Assembly (NCBI RefSeq): GCF_000718785.1
Contig: NZ_JOCA01000023.1
Location: forward strand, 200,758 to 264,757
Source of the DNA: Streptomyces sp. NRRL WC-3626
GTDB taxonomy: Bacteria; Actinomycetota; Actinomycetes; Streptomycetales; Streptomycetaceae
Direction: 5' to 3'
DNA length: 64,000 nucleotides
This document shows, one piece after another, positions 24,035-34,701 of the stretch. The notes beneath the pieces are model-generated. The model worked only from the letters and a program-made list of their open reading frames with translations. It did not search any database and had not been told where the DNA came from. The stretch's first letter is position 1. Every line of letters starts with the position of its first letter. A program made the translations under genes and the position numbers.

Positions 24035-24685
24035 GTGCTCGCACTGCTGCACACCTCGCCCGTCCACGTGCCCGTCTTCGACGCGCTGCGCGACGAGCTC
24101 CGTCCCGGGCTGGAGCTGCGGCACTTCGTCGACGCGGAGTTGCTGGAGCGCGCCCGCGCCGACGGGCCCGCGGCGGTGGCCGACGACGTACGGGCGAGAG
24201 TGGGCGAAGCCGTCGGCGGAGGTGCCGGGGCCGTGCTGTGCACCTGCTCGACCATCGGCGGGGTGGCGGAGGCCGCGGCCGTCCGGTCCGGTGTTCCGGT
24301 GCTGCGTGTCGACCGGCCGATGGCCGCCGAGGCGGTGGCGGCCGGATCGCGGGTCGTCGTCCTCGCCGCCCTGGAGAGCACGCTCGCACCGACGGCGGCT
24401 CTGGTCGAGGAGGAGGCGGATCGTGCCGGGCGGCCCGTCGATGTGCGGACCGTGCTGGTCGAGGGCGCGTGGGCCCGCTTCGAGGCAGACGACCCGGCAG
24501 GGTACGTACGCCGGGTCGCGGACGCCGCCGACGCGGTCACCGGCGCCGATGTGATCGTCCTCGCCCAGGCATCCATGGCTCAGGCCGGGCGGCTCACCAC
24601 CGCCCGCGTACCCGTCCTTTCCAGTCCCCGCCCGGGACTCCTGGCGGCGGCCCGCCTGTGCGGGGAGGGTCCCGGCGAGGCGTAG
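24035..24685 (+). CDS. Aspartate/glutamate racemase family protein
   Basis: A 216-aa protein resembling the Asp/Glu/hydantoin racemase superfamily. An N-terminal LALLHTSPVHVPVFDAL strand-loop is followed by VLCTCSTIGGVAEAA, where the first catalytic-type Cys lies in CTCST. The second half contains VIVLAQASMAQAG, where the usual second Cys is replaced by Ala. With one cysteine missing, a true two-base racemase mechanism is doubtful. A decarboxylase- or isomerase-like role is possible. It starts 6 bp after the GNAT gene, so they form one unit. Confidence 0.72.
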   Translation: MLALLHTSPVHVPVFDALRDELRPGLELRHFVDAELLERARADGPAAVADDVRARVGEAVGGGAGAVLCTCSTIGGVAEAAAVRSGVPVLRVDRPMAAEAVAAGSRVVVLAALESTLAPTAALVEEEADRAGRPVDVRTVLVEGAWARFEADDPAGYVRRVADAADAVTGADVIVLAQASMAQAGRLTTARVPVLSSPRPGLLAAARLCGEGPGEA

Positions 24686-24739
24686 GGCGGCCGGGACGTC
24701 TTCTCGGCATCGGCCATGCGGACAACCGCAACCCTTGGG

Positions 24740-24780
24740 TTGCACACCCCCTCCGAGATGTGCAATCTTTGAGTTGCACA
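24740..24780 (+). promoter_or_regulatory. Triple TTGCACA operator/promoter region
   Basis: TTGCACA at 24740-24746 and TGTGCAA at 24759-24765 form an inverted repeat with a 12-bp spacer, and a third TTGCACA lies at 24774-24780. It sits 22 bp before the SRPBCC gene, whose operon encodes an ArsR-type repressor, so autoregulation there is the simplest reading. The left half also overlaps CAACCC-TT-GGGTTG (24729-24742). Confidence 0.6.
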
Positions 24781-24802
24781 TGGACCGGCGACGGAGGTTC
24801 TC

Positions 24803-25300
24803 ATGAACGACACCACCTACACCGACACGGAACTGGCCGAGCTCGACCGGATCGCCCGGCAGATCGACATCGACGCCCCCGCCGAGCGGGTGTGGGAGCT
24901 GATCGCACGGCCCGGCTGGTACATCAACGACGGCGAGGTCGAGGCCGAGCCGGACCTGCGACGGGAGGGCGACGTGACCGTGGTGCGCCACCCGTCCCTG
25001 GGCGAGTTCCGGTTCCGCACGGTGGAGCTGGACAAGCCCCGCTACGCGGCCTTCCGCTGGATCGGCACCCCGTACCGCGACGACTCGGCGCCCTCGACCC
25101 TGGTCGAGTTCTGGATCGACGAGCGGGACGGCGGCGGGGTGACCCTGCGCGTCGTGGAGAGCGGATTCTCCACTCTCGCCGACGACCCGGCGGCCTGGCT
25201 GAAGGAGCGCGAGGGCAACGACAAGGGCTGGCTCACCGAGCTGGCCGCCGCGAAGACGTTCGTCGAGACGAACCCGTCCGCCACGGCGGGGAGCCGATGA
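24803..25300 (+). CDS. SRPBCC/AHSA1-like ligand-binding protein
   Basis: A 165-aa START-like domain protein. It has the opening RQIDIDAPAERVWELIARPGW, the middle strand region FRFRTVELDKPRYAAFRW, and the long C-terminal helix KGWLTELAAAKTFVE typical of the AHSA1 branch. These proteins bind hydrophobic ligands. They are often paired with ArsR regulators in actinomycetes, as here, where its stop overlaps the regulator start (ATGA). GGAGG lies 8 bases before the ATG. The ligand is unknown. Confidence 0.82.
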   Translation: MNDTTYTDTELAELDRIARQIDIDAPAERVWELIARPGWYINDGEVEAEPDLRREGDVTVVRHPSLGEFRFRTVELDKPRYAAFRWIGTPYRDDSAPSTLVEFWIDERDGGGVTLRVVESGFSTLADDPAAWLKEREGNDKGWLTELAAAKTFVETNPSATAGSR

Positions 25301-25632
25301 CCGCTCCGGCCCTCCCCGTCATGTGCGCCGCACTCGGCGACGCCACGCGCTGGGAGATACTCACCCGGCTCGGCGAGGGCCCCATGTCGGCGTCCGCGCT
25401 GGCCAGGGTCCTTCCGGTGAGCCGGCAGGCGATCGGCAAACACCTGGACGTACTGCGCGAGGTCGGGCTGGTCGAGTCCGAGCAGCGCGGACGCGAGGTC
25501 GTCCATCTCGCCGTCGGCGCCCGGCTCGGCGCCCTGGCCCGCGAACTCGACCGCATCGGCCGCTCCTGGGAGACGCGTCTGCTGCGAGTCAAGGAACTGG
25601 CGGAGCGCCCCGAACCCGACGCGGTCCCCTGA
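25297..25632 (+). CDS. ArsR-family winged-helix regulator
   Basis: A 111-aa winged helix-turn-helix protein. ALGDATRWEILTRLGEGPMS and LPVSRQAIGKHLDVLREVGLV give the ArsR DNA-binding core, with RGREVVHLAV as the wing. No CxC metal site is present, so it is one of the non-metal ArsR members usually paired with SRPBCC proteins. It is translationally coupled to the SRPBCC gene. The TTGCACA repeats at 24740-24780 are its likely operator. Confidence 0.85.
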   Translation: MTAPALPVMCAALGDATRWEILTRLGEGPMSASALARVLPVSRQAIGKHLDVLREVGLVESEQRGREVVHLAVGARLGALARELDRIGRSWETRLLRVKELAERPEPDAVP

Positions 25633-25695
25633 CGGACCGCGGCCCACGAGGACGCGACCTGCGACGACGCGACCCACGACGATGGGAGCAGAGCC

Positions 25696-26475
25696 ATGAC
25701 CGATCACGACGACAGGCCCGCGGACCGCGCGCCGGCGCTGCCGCCGACCGCCGATCGTGCCGCCTACCAGGCCGAACTGGACCGCCTGCGGACCAGGGAG
25801 AAGGCGCACACCCGGGAAGGCGACGCGATCGCCGCCGCCCGGCGCCGCCTGCCCATGGTCGAGGTGGCCGCCGGCCTCGAACTGACCGGGCCCGACGGGC
25901 CGCTCACCCTGCTCGACGCCTTCGAAGGCCGCCGGCAGCTCGTCGCCTACTACTTCATGTGGTACCCCGGCCACGACGCGGCCGGGCAGTGCGAGGGCTG
26001 CACCTGGGTCACCACCCAGGTCCAGGAGCTGTCGTACCTGCACTCCCGGGACATCACCTACGCGGTGTTCTGCCAGGGCCCGTACGCGGAGAGCCGCCGC
26101 TACCGCGACTTCATGGGCTGGGAGGTGCCGTGGTACTCGGCCCTCCCCTCGCAGGACGAACTGCTGGTCGGGCGGCACGTCGGCATGATGCACATCGTGT
26201 GCTACCTGCGGGACGGCGACCGCGTCTTCGAGACGTACTGGACAACCCGGCGCGGTGTGGAGGCCATGGACTACAGCTACGCGCTCATGGACCTCACCGT
26301 GTACGGACGGCAGGAGCGGTGGGAGGACTCTCCCCCCGGCTGGCCCAGGGTCCAGGGCACGCCCGTCGACGAGGTGCGGCTGCGGAGCGACGGACGCCCC
26401 ATCCCCCAGTGGTCGCGCGTCGCGGCCGGCCGCTCCGACGCGCTCGGCCCGGGCGCTGATCCACCGGCCGGGTGA
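25696..26475 (+). CDS. DUF899 family (thioredoxin-fold) protein
   Basis: A 259-aa protein with DUF899 landmarks: the helical N-terminus ELDRLRTREKAHTREGDAIA, RRRLPMVEV, YYFMWYPGHDAAGQCEGCTW and HIVCYLRDGDRVFETYWTT. The CEGC pair sits where a thioredoxin-like active site would be. It may be an oxidoreductase, but the function is not established. It lies 63 bp after the ArsR gene in the same direction and may share its transcript. Confidence 0.82.
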   Translation: MTDHDDRPADRAPALPPTADRAAYQAELDRLRTREKAHTREGDAIAAARRRLPMVEVAAGLELTGPDGPLTLLDAFEGRRQLVAYYFMWYPGHDAAGQCEGCTWVTTQVQELSYLHSRDITYAVFCQGPYAESRRYRDFMGWEVPWYSALPSQDELLVGRHVGMMHIVCYLRDGDRVFETYWTTRRGVEAMDYSYALMDLTVYGRQERWEDSPPGWPRVQGTPVDEVRLRSDGRPIPQWSRVAAGRSDALGPGADPPAG

Positions 26476-26551
26476 CTGGAGAGACGGCCGTCGGGTAGGC
26501 GGGGGAGAAGTCCAGAGCCGACGTCGACCGACAGGCCGGAGGACACGCGCC

Positions 26552-26824
26552 ATGACGAACCCCTACCCGGACCCGGTCCCGCCGGGCCCCACCCCGGGAC
26601 CCACCCCGGGCCCGGACCCCACCCACCCCGACCCGGTGCCGCCGCCCGGCCCGGAGCCCGCCCCTCCGCCTCCGCCGCCGGGGCCCGGCCCCGAGCCCAC
26701 CCCGCAGCCCCCGGGACCGGGGCCGCGGCCACCCCAGCCGGGCCCGCCCGACCCGTCACCCTCCCCGATCCCGCCCGGCCCCGACCCGGTGCCCAGCCCC
26801 GAACCCGGCCCACCCCTCAGCTGA
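26552..26824 (+). CDS. Extremely proline-rich 90-aa protein
   Basis: A 90-aa ORF starting MTNPYPDPVPPGPTPGP. About half of the residues are proline, with Gly, Asp, Glu, Ser and Thr filling in and almost no hydrophobic residues. GGAGG lies 11 bases before the ATG, and the stop is followed by a good terminator, both arguing for a real gene. No signal peptide is present, so the product would be a cytoplasmic extended polyproline chain. I do not recognise it. Its composition recalls the secreted proline-rich protein at 63681. Confidence 0.6.
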   Translation: MTNPYPDPVPPGPTPGPTPGPDPTHPDPVPPPGPEPAPPPPPPGPGPEPTPQPPGPGPRPPQPGPPDPSPSPIPPGPDPVPSPEPGPPLS

Positions 26825-26861
26825 CCCCGAGGCAGACCCGAGGCCGACCCGAGGCAGAGAA

Positions 26862-26904
26862 GAAGGGGCGGTGGAGGACCGTCCGGCCCGTCCACCGCCC
26901 CTTC
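26862..26904. terminator. 14-bp perfect hairpin between convergent genes
   Basis: GAAGGGGCGGTGGA (26862-26875) and its exact complement (26891-26904) flank a 15-nt loop. It lies between the proline-rich ORF (+) and gnd (-) and can serve both. Confidence 0.82.
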
Positions 26905-26917
26905 CCTCATGCGGCCG

Positions 26918-28357
26918 CTACGCCGTCACCTCCGAGCGGTCCCCGCCCCACAGCGTGTGGAACGAGCCGTCGCGGTCCGTACGGCGGTACGTGTGCGCGC
27001 CGAAGAAGTCCCGCTGCCCCTGGGTGAGCGCGGCCGGCAGACGCTCCGCGCGCAGGGCGTCGTAGTAGGCGAGGGCCGCGGCGAAGCCGGGAGTCGGCAC
27101 ACCCTGGCGGGTCGCTGCGATCAGCACCTCGCGCCAGTCGTCCTGGGCGTCGGCGATCTCCTGCGCGAACGTGTCGTCCGACAGCAGGCTCGGCAGGTCG
27201 GCGCGGGCGTCGTACGCGGCGCGGATCCGGTCCAGGAAGGCCGCGCGGATGATGCAGCCGCCCCGCCAGATCGCGGAGACCGCGCCGAGGTCGATGTCCC
27301 AGCCGTACTCCTCGCTGCCGGCCGCGACCTCGTGGAAGCCCTGCGTGTACGACACGATCTTCGACGCGTACAGCGCCTGCTCCACCCGGTCGGCGAACGC
27401 GGCCGCCTCCGCCTCGCCCATCGGGGCCGCCTTCGGACCGGCCAGCCCGCGCGACGCCTCGCGCAGCGCCGCGTGACCCGACAGGGAGCGTGCGAAGACG
27501 GCCTCGGCGATCCCGGACACCGGCACACCCAGGTCGAGCGCGATCTGCACGGTCCAGCGGCCCGTGCCCTTCTGCTCCGCCTGGTCCACCACCACGTCCA
27601 CGAACGGCTTGCCCGTGGCCGCGTCCACGTGCGACAGCACCTCGGCCGTGATCTCGATCAGATACGAGTCCAGCCGGCCCGTGTTCCAGGTGCGGAAGAT
27701 CTCCGCGATCTGCGCGGGGGAGTACCCGGCGACATCGCGCAGCAGCTGGTACGCCTCACCGATCAGCTGCATGTCGGCGTACTCGATGCCGTTGTGCACC
27801 ATCTTCACGAAGTGACCGGCGCCGTCCGGACCCACGTGCGTGACGCACGGGGAGCCGTCCTTCGCCTTCGCGGAGATCTTCTCCAGCATCGGACCCAGCG
27901 AGTCGTACGACTCCTTCGGGCCGCCCGGCATGATGCTCGGCCCGTTCAGCGCGCCCTCCTCGCCGCCGGAGACGCCCATGCCGACGAAGTGGATGCCCTG
28001 CTCGCGCAGCGCCTTCTCCCGGCGCCGGGTGTCCGCGAAGTGCGCGTTGCCACCGTCGATGATCATGTCGCCGGGCTCGAGCAGCGGCGCGAACTCCTCG
28101 ATCACGGCGTCCGTCGGCTCACCCGCCTTCACCATGACGACCAGCCGCCGCGGCCGCTCCAGCGCCGCGACGAACTCCTTGGCCGTCTCGGCCGCCACGA
28201 AGCTGCCCTCGCCGCCGAACTCCTCCACCAGCGCGTGCGTGCGGGCCGCCGTCCGGTTGTGCACCGCGACCGTGTAGCCGTTGCGGGCGAAGTTTCGGGC
28301 GAGGTTGCGGCCCATGACCGCGAGCCCCGTGACGCCGATCTGCGCTGAACTGCTCAT
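26918..28357 (-). CDS. gnd: 6-phosphogluconate dehydrogenase, decarboxylating
   Basis: A 479-aa enzyme of the pentose phosphate pathway. It converts 6-phosphogluconate to ribulose 5-phosphate, CO2 and NADPH. The Rossmann start GVTGLAVMGRNLARNFARNG is followed by VHNRT. The substrate signature is GVSGGEEGALNGPSIMPGG, and KMVHNGIEYADMQ contains the catalytic Lys region. The length matches the long dimeric class. AGGAGCC precedes the ATG at 28357. From memory, this gene lies next to rpfD in S. coelicolor (SCO0975/SCO0974), as here. Confidence 0.95.
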   Translation of the reverse strand: MSSSAQIGVTGLAVMGRNLARNFARNGYTVAVHNRTAARTHALVEEFGGEGSFVAAETAKEFVAALERPRRLVVMVKAGEPTDAVIEEFAPLLEPGDMIIDGGNAHFADTRRREKALREQGIHFVGMGVSGGEEGALNGPSIMPGGPKESYDSLGPMLEKISAKAKDGSPCVTHVGPDGAGHFVKMVHNGIEYADMQLIGEAYQLLRDVAGYSPAQIAEIFRTWNTGRLDSYLIEITAEVLSHVDAATGKPFVDVVVDQAEQKGTGRWTVQIALDLGVPVSGIAEAVFARSLSGHAALREASRGLAGPKAAPMGEAEAAAFADRVEQALYASKIVSYTQGFHEVAAGSEEYGWDIDLGAVSAIWRGGCIIRAAFLDRIRAAYDARADLPSLLSDDTFAQEIADAQDDWREVLIAATRQGVPTPGFAAALAYYDALRAERLPAALTQGQRDFFGAHTYRRTDRDGSFHTLWGGDRSEVTA

Positions 28358-31070
<2,713 letters not shown>

Positions 31071-31244
31071 CGGCTGCTCCTCTGCGTAAGGCCGGGGCGG
31101 TACCCTCGGCGCGGCGAACGGTCGGCTCTCATAACCAACACGATGCCTTGCCGAAGTGTTCCCGTCGTCGTCCCTGAGCACTCAATGAGTCCTACTGCCG
31201 ATGGAGTACGACGACGACCCCGTCATCCCCAGGGTGGGTGCCGC

Positions 31245-32036
31245 ATGGCGCGACTCCCCGACGACCACCCCCTAGGGGCCCTGGTACTACTGCACCTCGT
31301 GGACCTCGACCCGTCGCTCACCGCCCTTCACCGTCTCGGTGGATTCTTCGTACTGCGTACGGCAGGAGGCGCCGACCGTCGTCTGCCCACGCTCGCCCGG
31401 ACATACGGGCCCGGACGCCCGGATGTTCACGGAGATCCCCTGATCACCCGGGTCCGCCGGGTCGCCCGGGCGCTGGGCACCCCGGAGGAGCGGGTCGCCG
31501 CCTCGGTGGCCCAGCAGGGGCTCGCCGCCCGCCTGTGGTCCGTCGCCCTCGGCTGCGCCGCCCTGCACGGCGCCGTCCCCGACCTCGCCCCGCCGCTGCT
31601 GCGCTGGGACCCCGAGGCCGGCGCCCCCGACGACCTCTGGCTGACCGAGGTGCGACCGCTGCCCGGCGACGCCGGGACCATCGCCCGGCTGGTGCTGCAC
31701 GGTCACCTCGAACCCCTCGCCGGGGCCCTGCGCGCCCGCCACCGTCTCGCCCCCGGCCTGCTGCGCGGCAACGCCGCCTCCGCGCTCGCCGGCGCCGCCC
31801 GGGAACTGGACCGCTGGGGGCGCCGCCACGGCCGTACGGACGTCCGTGCCCGCGCCTCGTCCCTCGCGGCCGAACTCCTCGCGCACCCCCTCCTCGCCGG
31901 GACCGGAACCCTTACGGGGACCGCCTTCCGGCGGCGCAGCTGCTGCCTCTACTACCGCGTCCCCGGCGGAGGAGTCTGCGGCGACTGCTGCTTCGCCCGG
32001 CCGCCCCGCTCTTCCCCACGCGCCCCGTCTGGGTGA
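31245..32036 (+). CDS. FhuF-like (2Fe-2S) reductase family protein, paralogue
   Basis: A 263-aa paralogue of the 566 product. It shares GGFFxL near the start, the block AARLWSVALGCAALHGAVPDL, and a C-terminal cluster site C233-C234-x10-C245-x2-C248, again preceded by RRRS and LYYR. Cys249 directly follows the last ligand and is extra. FhuF proteins reduce ferric siderophores. This copy is not beside a transporter. It lies 38 bp before the glycogen synthase gene and divergent from the EamA gene. The ATG at 31245 has AGGGTGGG upstream. Longer in-frame starts (31143, 31185) are possible. Confidence 0.75.
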   Translation: MARLPDDHPLGALVLLHLVDLDPSLTALHRLGGFFVLRTAGGADRRLPTLARTYGPGRPDVHGDPLITRVRRVARALGTPEERVAASVAQQGLAARLWSVALGCAALHGAVPDLAPPLLRWDPEAGAPDDLWLTEVRPLPGDAGTIARLVLHGHLEPLAGALRARHRLAPGLLRGNAASALAGAARELDRWGRRHGRTDVRARASSLAAELLAHPLLAGTGTLTGTAFRRRSCCLYYRVPGGGVCGDCCFARPPRSSPRAPSG

Positions 32037-32074
32037 CCATGAGAACAACGTCCGCTCAGACAGGGGGTTCACGG

Positions 32075-33226
32075 GTGCGAGTGGGACTGCTGACCCGGGA
32101 GTACCCCCCGGACGTGTACGGCGGCGCCGGAGTCCATGTGGAGTTCCTCGCCCGGGAGCTGCGGCCCCTGGTGGACCTGGAGGTCCACTGCTGGGGCGAG
32201 GGCGGCACGGACGGCGTGCTGCGCCACCGCCCCTGGTCCGCGCTCGACGGCGCCAACGACGCGCTGCGCACCTTCTCCGTGGACCTCGCCATGGCCGCCG
32301 CCCTCCAGGGACGCGAACTGGTCCACTCCCACACCTGGTACGCCAACCTCGGCGGCCACCTCGCCAAGATGCTGCACGGCATCCCGCACGTGATGACCGC
32401 CCACTCCCTGGAGCCCCTGCGCCCCTGGAAGGCCGAGCAGCTCGGCGGCGGCTACGCCCTGTCCGGCTGGGCCGAGCGCACCGCCGTCGAGGCCGCCGAC
32501 GGTGTGATCGCCGTCTCCGCCGCCATGCGCGACGACATCCTCGCCGCCTACCCGGCCCTCGACCCCGCCCGGGTGCACGTCGTGCACAACGGCATCGACA
32601 CGAACCTCTACCGCCCCGACCCCGGCACCGACGCCCTGGACCGCATCGGCCTCGACCGCTCCCGCCCGTACGTCCTGTTCGTCGGCCGGATCACCCGGCA
32701 GAAGGGCGTGCCCCAGCTGCTGCGGGCGGTGCGCGGCATCGACCCCGCCGCCCAGGTCGTGCTGTGCGCGGGCGCCCCGGACACGCCCGAGATCGACCGG
32801 GAGTTCCGTGAGCTGTACGAGGAGCTGAGCCGGGCCCGGGAGGGCGTGCACTGGATTCCGCGGATGCTGCCGCGGCCCGAGGTGATCCAGCTGCTGACGC
32901 ACGCGGCCGTGTTCGTCTGCCCCTCGGTGTACGAGCCGCTCGGCATCGTCAACCTGGAGGCCATGGCGTGCGGCACCGCCGTGGTCGCCTCCCGGGTCGG
33001 TGGGATCCCCGAGGTCGTGGCGGACGGCTCGACCGGGGTACTCGTGGAGGCGGACGACGGCTTCGAGGCGGGTCTCGCGCGGGCCCTCGACTCCGTCCTC
33101 GGCGATCCGGCGGCGGCACGGCGGATGGGCGAGGCGGGCCGGGAGCGCGCGGTCTCGGAGTTCGGCTGGGGCGCGGTGGCCCGCCGTACGGCCGCGCTGT
33201 ACACGGAGATCCTCGAACAGGCTTAG
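32075..33226 (+). CDS. glgA: GT4 alpha-glucan synthase (GlgA/GlgM type)
   Basis: A 383-aa retaining glycosyltransferase of family 4. REYPPDVYGGAGVHVEFLAREL is the donor-side glycine loop, HSHTWY and VMTAHSLEPLRPWK follow, and FVGRITRQKG starts the C-terminal Rossmann fold. EPLGIVNLE is the E-x7-E catalytic signature. Actinobacterial proteins of this type use ADP-glucose, and I recall the mycobacterial member forming maltose 1-phosphate (GlgM) rather than true glycogen chains. The GTG at 32075 follows AGGGGG. The next gene, glgC, makes the ADP-glucose. Confidence 0.88.
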   Translation: MRVGLLTREYPPDVYGGAGVHVEFLARELRPLVDLEVHCWGEGGTDGVLRHRPWSALDGANDALRTFSVDLAMAAALQGRELVHSHTWYANLGGHLAKMLHGIPHVMTAHSLEPLRPWKAEQLGGGYALSGWAERTAVEAADGVIAVSAAMRDDILAAYPALDPARVHVVHNGIDTNLYRPDPGTDALDRIGLDRSRPYVLFVGRITRQKGVPQLLRAVRGIDPAAQVVLCAGAPDTPEIDREFRELYEELSRAREGVHWIPRMLPRPEVIQLLTHAAVFVCPSVYEPLGIVNLEAMACGTAVVASRVGGIPEVVADGSTGVLVEADDGFEAGLARALDSVLGDPAAARRMGEAGRERAVSEFGWGAVARRTAALYTEILEQA

Positions 33227-33277
33227 TACGGTCCCTCCGGGGCAGTCTTGGGAAAATTCGGCGTGAGGGGAGCGGCC

Positions 33278-34498
33278 ATGCGTCGTGGTGGTCCTTCGGT
33301 CCTGGGAATCGTGCTCGCGGGCGGCGAGGGCAAGCGCCTGATGCCCCTCACGGCGGACCGCGCCAAACCGGCGGTCACCTTCGGCGGGACGTACCGCCTG
33401 GTCGACTTCGTGCTGTCCAACCTGGTGAACGGCGACATCCTGCGCATCTGCGTGCTCACGCAGTACAAGTCGCACTCGCTGGACCGGCACATCACCACCA
33501 CCTGGCGGATGTCCAGCCTGCTCGGCAACTACGTCACCCCGGTCCCCGCCCAGCAGCGCCTCGGCCCGCGCTGGTACCTGGGCAGCGCCGACGCGATCCT
33601 GCAGTCGCTGAACCTGATCTACGACGAACGGCCCGAGTACGTGGCGGTGTTCGGAGCCGACCACGTGTACCGCATGGACCCGCGCCAGATGCTCGCCCAG
33701 CACATCGACAGCGGCGCCGGGGTCACCGTGGCGGGGATACGGGTGCCGCGCTCGGAGTCCGCCTCCTTCGGTGTGATCACGCCGGGCTCGGACGGCCAGA
33801 CCGTGGAGGGCTTCCTGGAGAAGCCCGCCGACCCGCCCGGGCTCGCCGACGACCCCGAGCGGGTCTTCGCCTCGATGGGCAACTACGTCTTCACCACCAA
33901 GGCGCTCATCGAGGCCCTGCACCGGGACGCCGAGGACGAGAACTCGGTGCACGACATGGGCGGCTCGATCCTGCCCCAGCTCACCGAGCGGGGCGAGGCC
34001 GCGCTGTACGACTTCAGCACGAATCACGTGCCCGGCGAGACCAGCCGCGACCAGGGCTACTGGCGGGACGTGGGCACCCTGGACGCGTACTACGACGCGC
34101 ACATGGACCTGATCGCCGAGCGCCCCGCGTTCAACCTCTACAACCGGCAGTGGCCGGTCTACACCCACTCCGGCCAGCTCTCCCCGGCCCGTTTCAACGC
34201 GGGCGGCATGGCGAGCGAGTCGATCATCAGCGCCGGCTGCCTGATCCGGGGCCAGGTCACCCGGTCCGTGCTGTCGCCGGGCGTGGTGGTCGACCCGGGC
34301 GCGGTCGTGCAGGGGTCGGTGCTGCACGACAACGTGCACATCGGGCGGGGCGCGGTGGTGCGCGGCGCCGTGCTGGACAAGAACGTGGAGGTGCCGCCGG
34401 GCGCCACCATCGGCGTCAATCCGGAGCGGGACACCGAGCTGTACACGGTGTCCAAGAACGGGGTGATCGCGCTCGGCAAGGGACAGCTCGTGCCGTAG
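33278..34498 (+). CDS. glgC: Glucose-1-phosphate adenylyltransferase
   Basis: A 406-aa ADP-glucose pyrophosphorylase. [20 protein letters not shown] is the nucleotide-binding start, KPAVTFGG and RLVDFVLSN follow, and [14 protein letters not shown] is the catalytic Asp region. GFLEKP and [13 protein letters not shown] bind the sugar phosphate. The C-terminal third is a left-handed beta-helix ([25 protein letters not shown]). The ATG at 33278 follows AGGGGAG. It forms a unit with the glucan synthase 51 bp upstream. Allosteric control by sugar phosphates is typical. Confidence 0.95.
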   Translation: MRRGGPSVLGIVLAGGEGKRLMPLTADRAKPAVTFGGTYRLVDFVLSNLVNGDILRICVLTQYKSHSLDRHITTTWRMSSLLGNYVTPVPAQQRLGPRWYLGSADAILQSLNLIYDERPEYVAVFGADHVYRMDPRQMLAQHIDSGAGVTVAGIRVPRSESASFGVITPGSDGQTVEGFLEKPADPPGLADDPERVFASMGNYVFTTKALIEALHRDAEDENSVHDMGGSILPQLTERGEAALYDFSTNHVPGETSRDQGYWRDVGTLDAYYDAHMDLIAERPAFNLYNRQWPVYTHSGQLSPARFNAGGMASESIISAGCLIRGQVTRSVLSPGVVVDPGAVVQGSVLHDNVHIGRGAVVRGAVLDKNVEVPPGATIGVNPERDTELYTVSKNGVIALGKGQLVP

Positions 34499-34512
34499 TG
34501 ACACGAGGGACG

Positions 34513-34540
34513 GGCCCCGGTCGGAGTGACCACCGGGGCC
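34513..34540 (+). terminator. Terminator after glgC
   Basis: GGCCCCGGT (34513-34521) pairs with ACCGGGGCC (34532-34540) across a 10-nt loop, followed by TTTG. It sits 14 bp after the stop codon. Confidence 0.85.
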
Positions 34541-34581
34541 TTTGTCATGTCCCTGGACGGATGGAGGAATCCGTGCTGTTA

Positions 34582-34620
34582 TGCCAAGTACTGTTCTTTG
34601 ACAACGTTGTACTGCCAAGT
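34582..34620 (+). promoter_or_regulatory. LacI-type palindrome flanked by TGCCAAGT repeats
   Basis: ACAACGTTGT (34601-34610) is a perfect palindrome of the kind bound by LacI/GalR regulators. It overlaps a TTGACA box (34598-34603). Two direct TGCCAAGT copies at 34582-34589 and 34613-34620 lie about three helical turns apart. The site is about 90 bp before the GH2 gene. A regulator gene is not in the window. Confidence 0.55.
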
Positions 34621-34701
34621 GCGGCGCACAGAACAGAACACGCAGAGCCAGAACCACGTACTGAGCAGCGAGCCGTCACCTTCCTCACCGACGGAGGTTC
34701 C

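Noticed and set aside
23005..24576. A 523-aa minus-strand ORF over panD, GNAT and the racemase gene
   Set aside because: It is a Ser/Arg/Ala-rich shadow. The three plus-strand genes have recognisable domains and ribosome sites.
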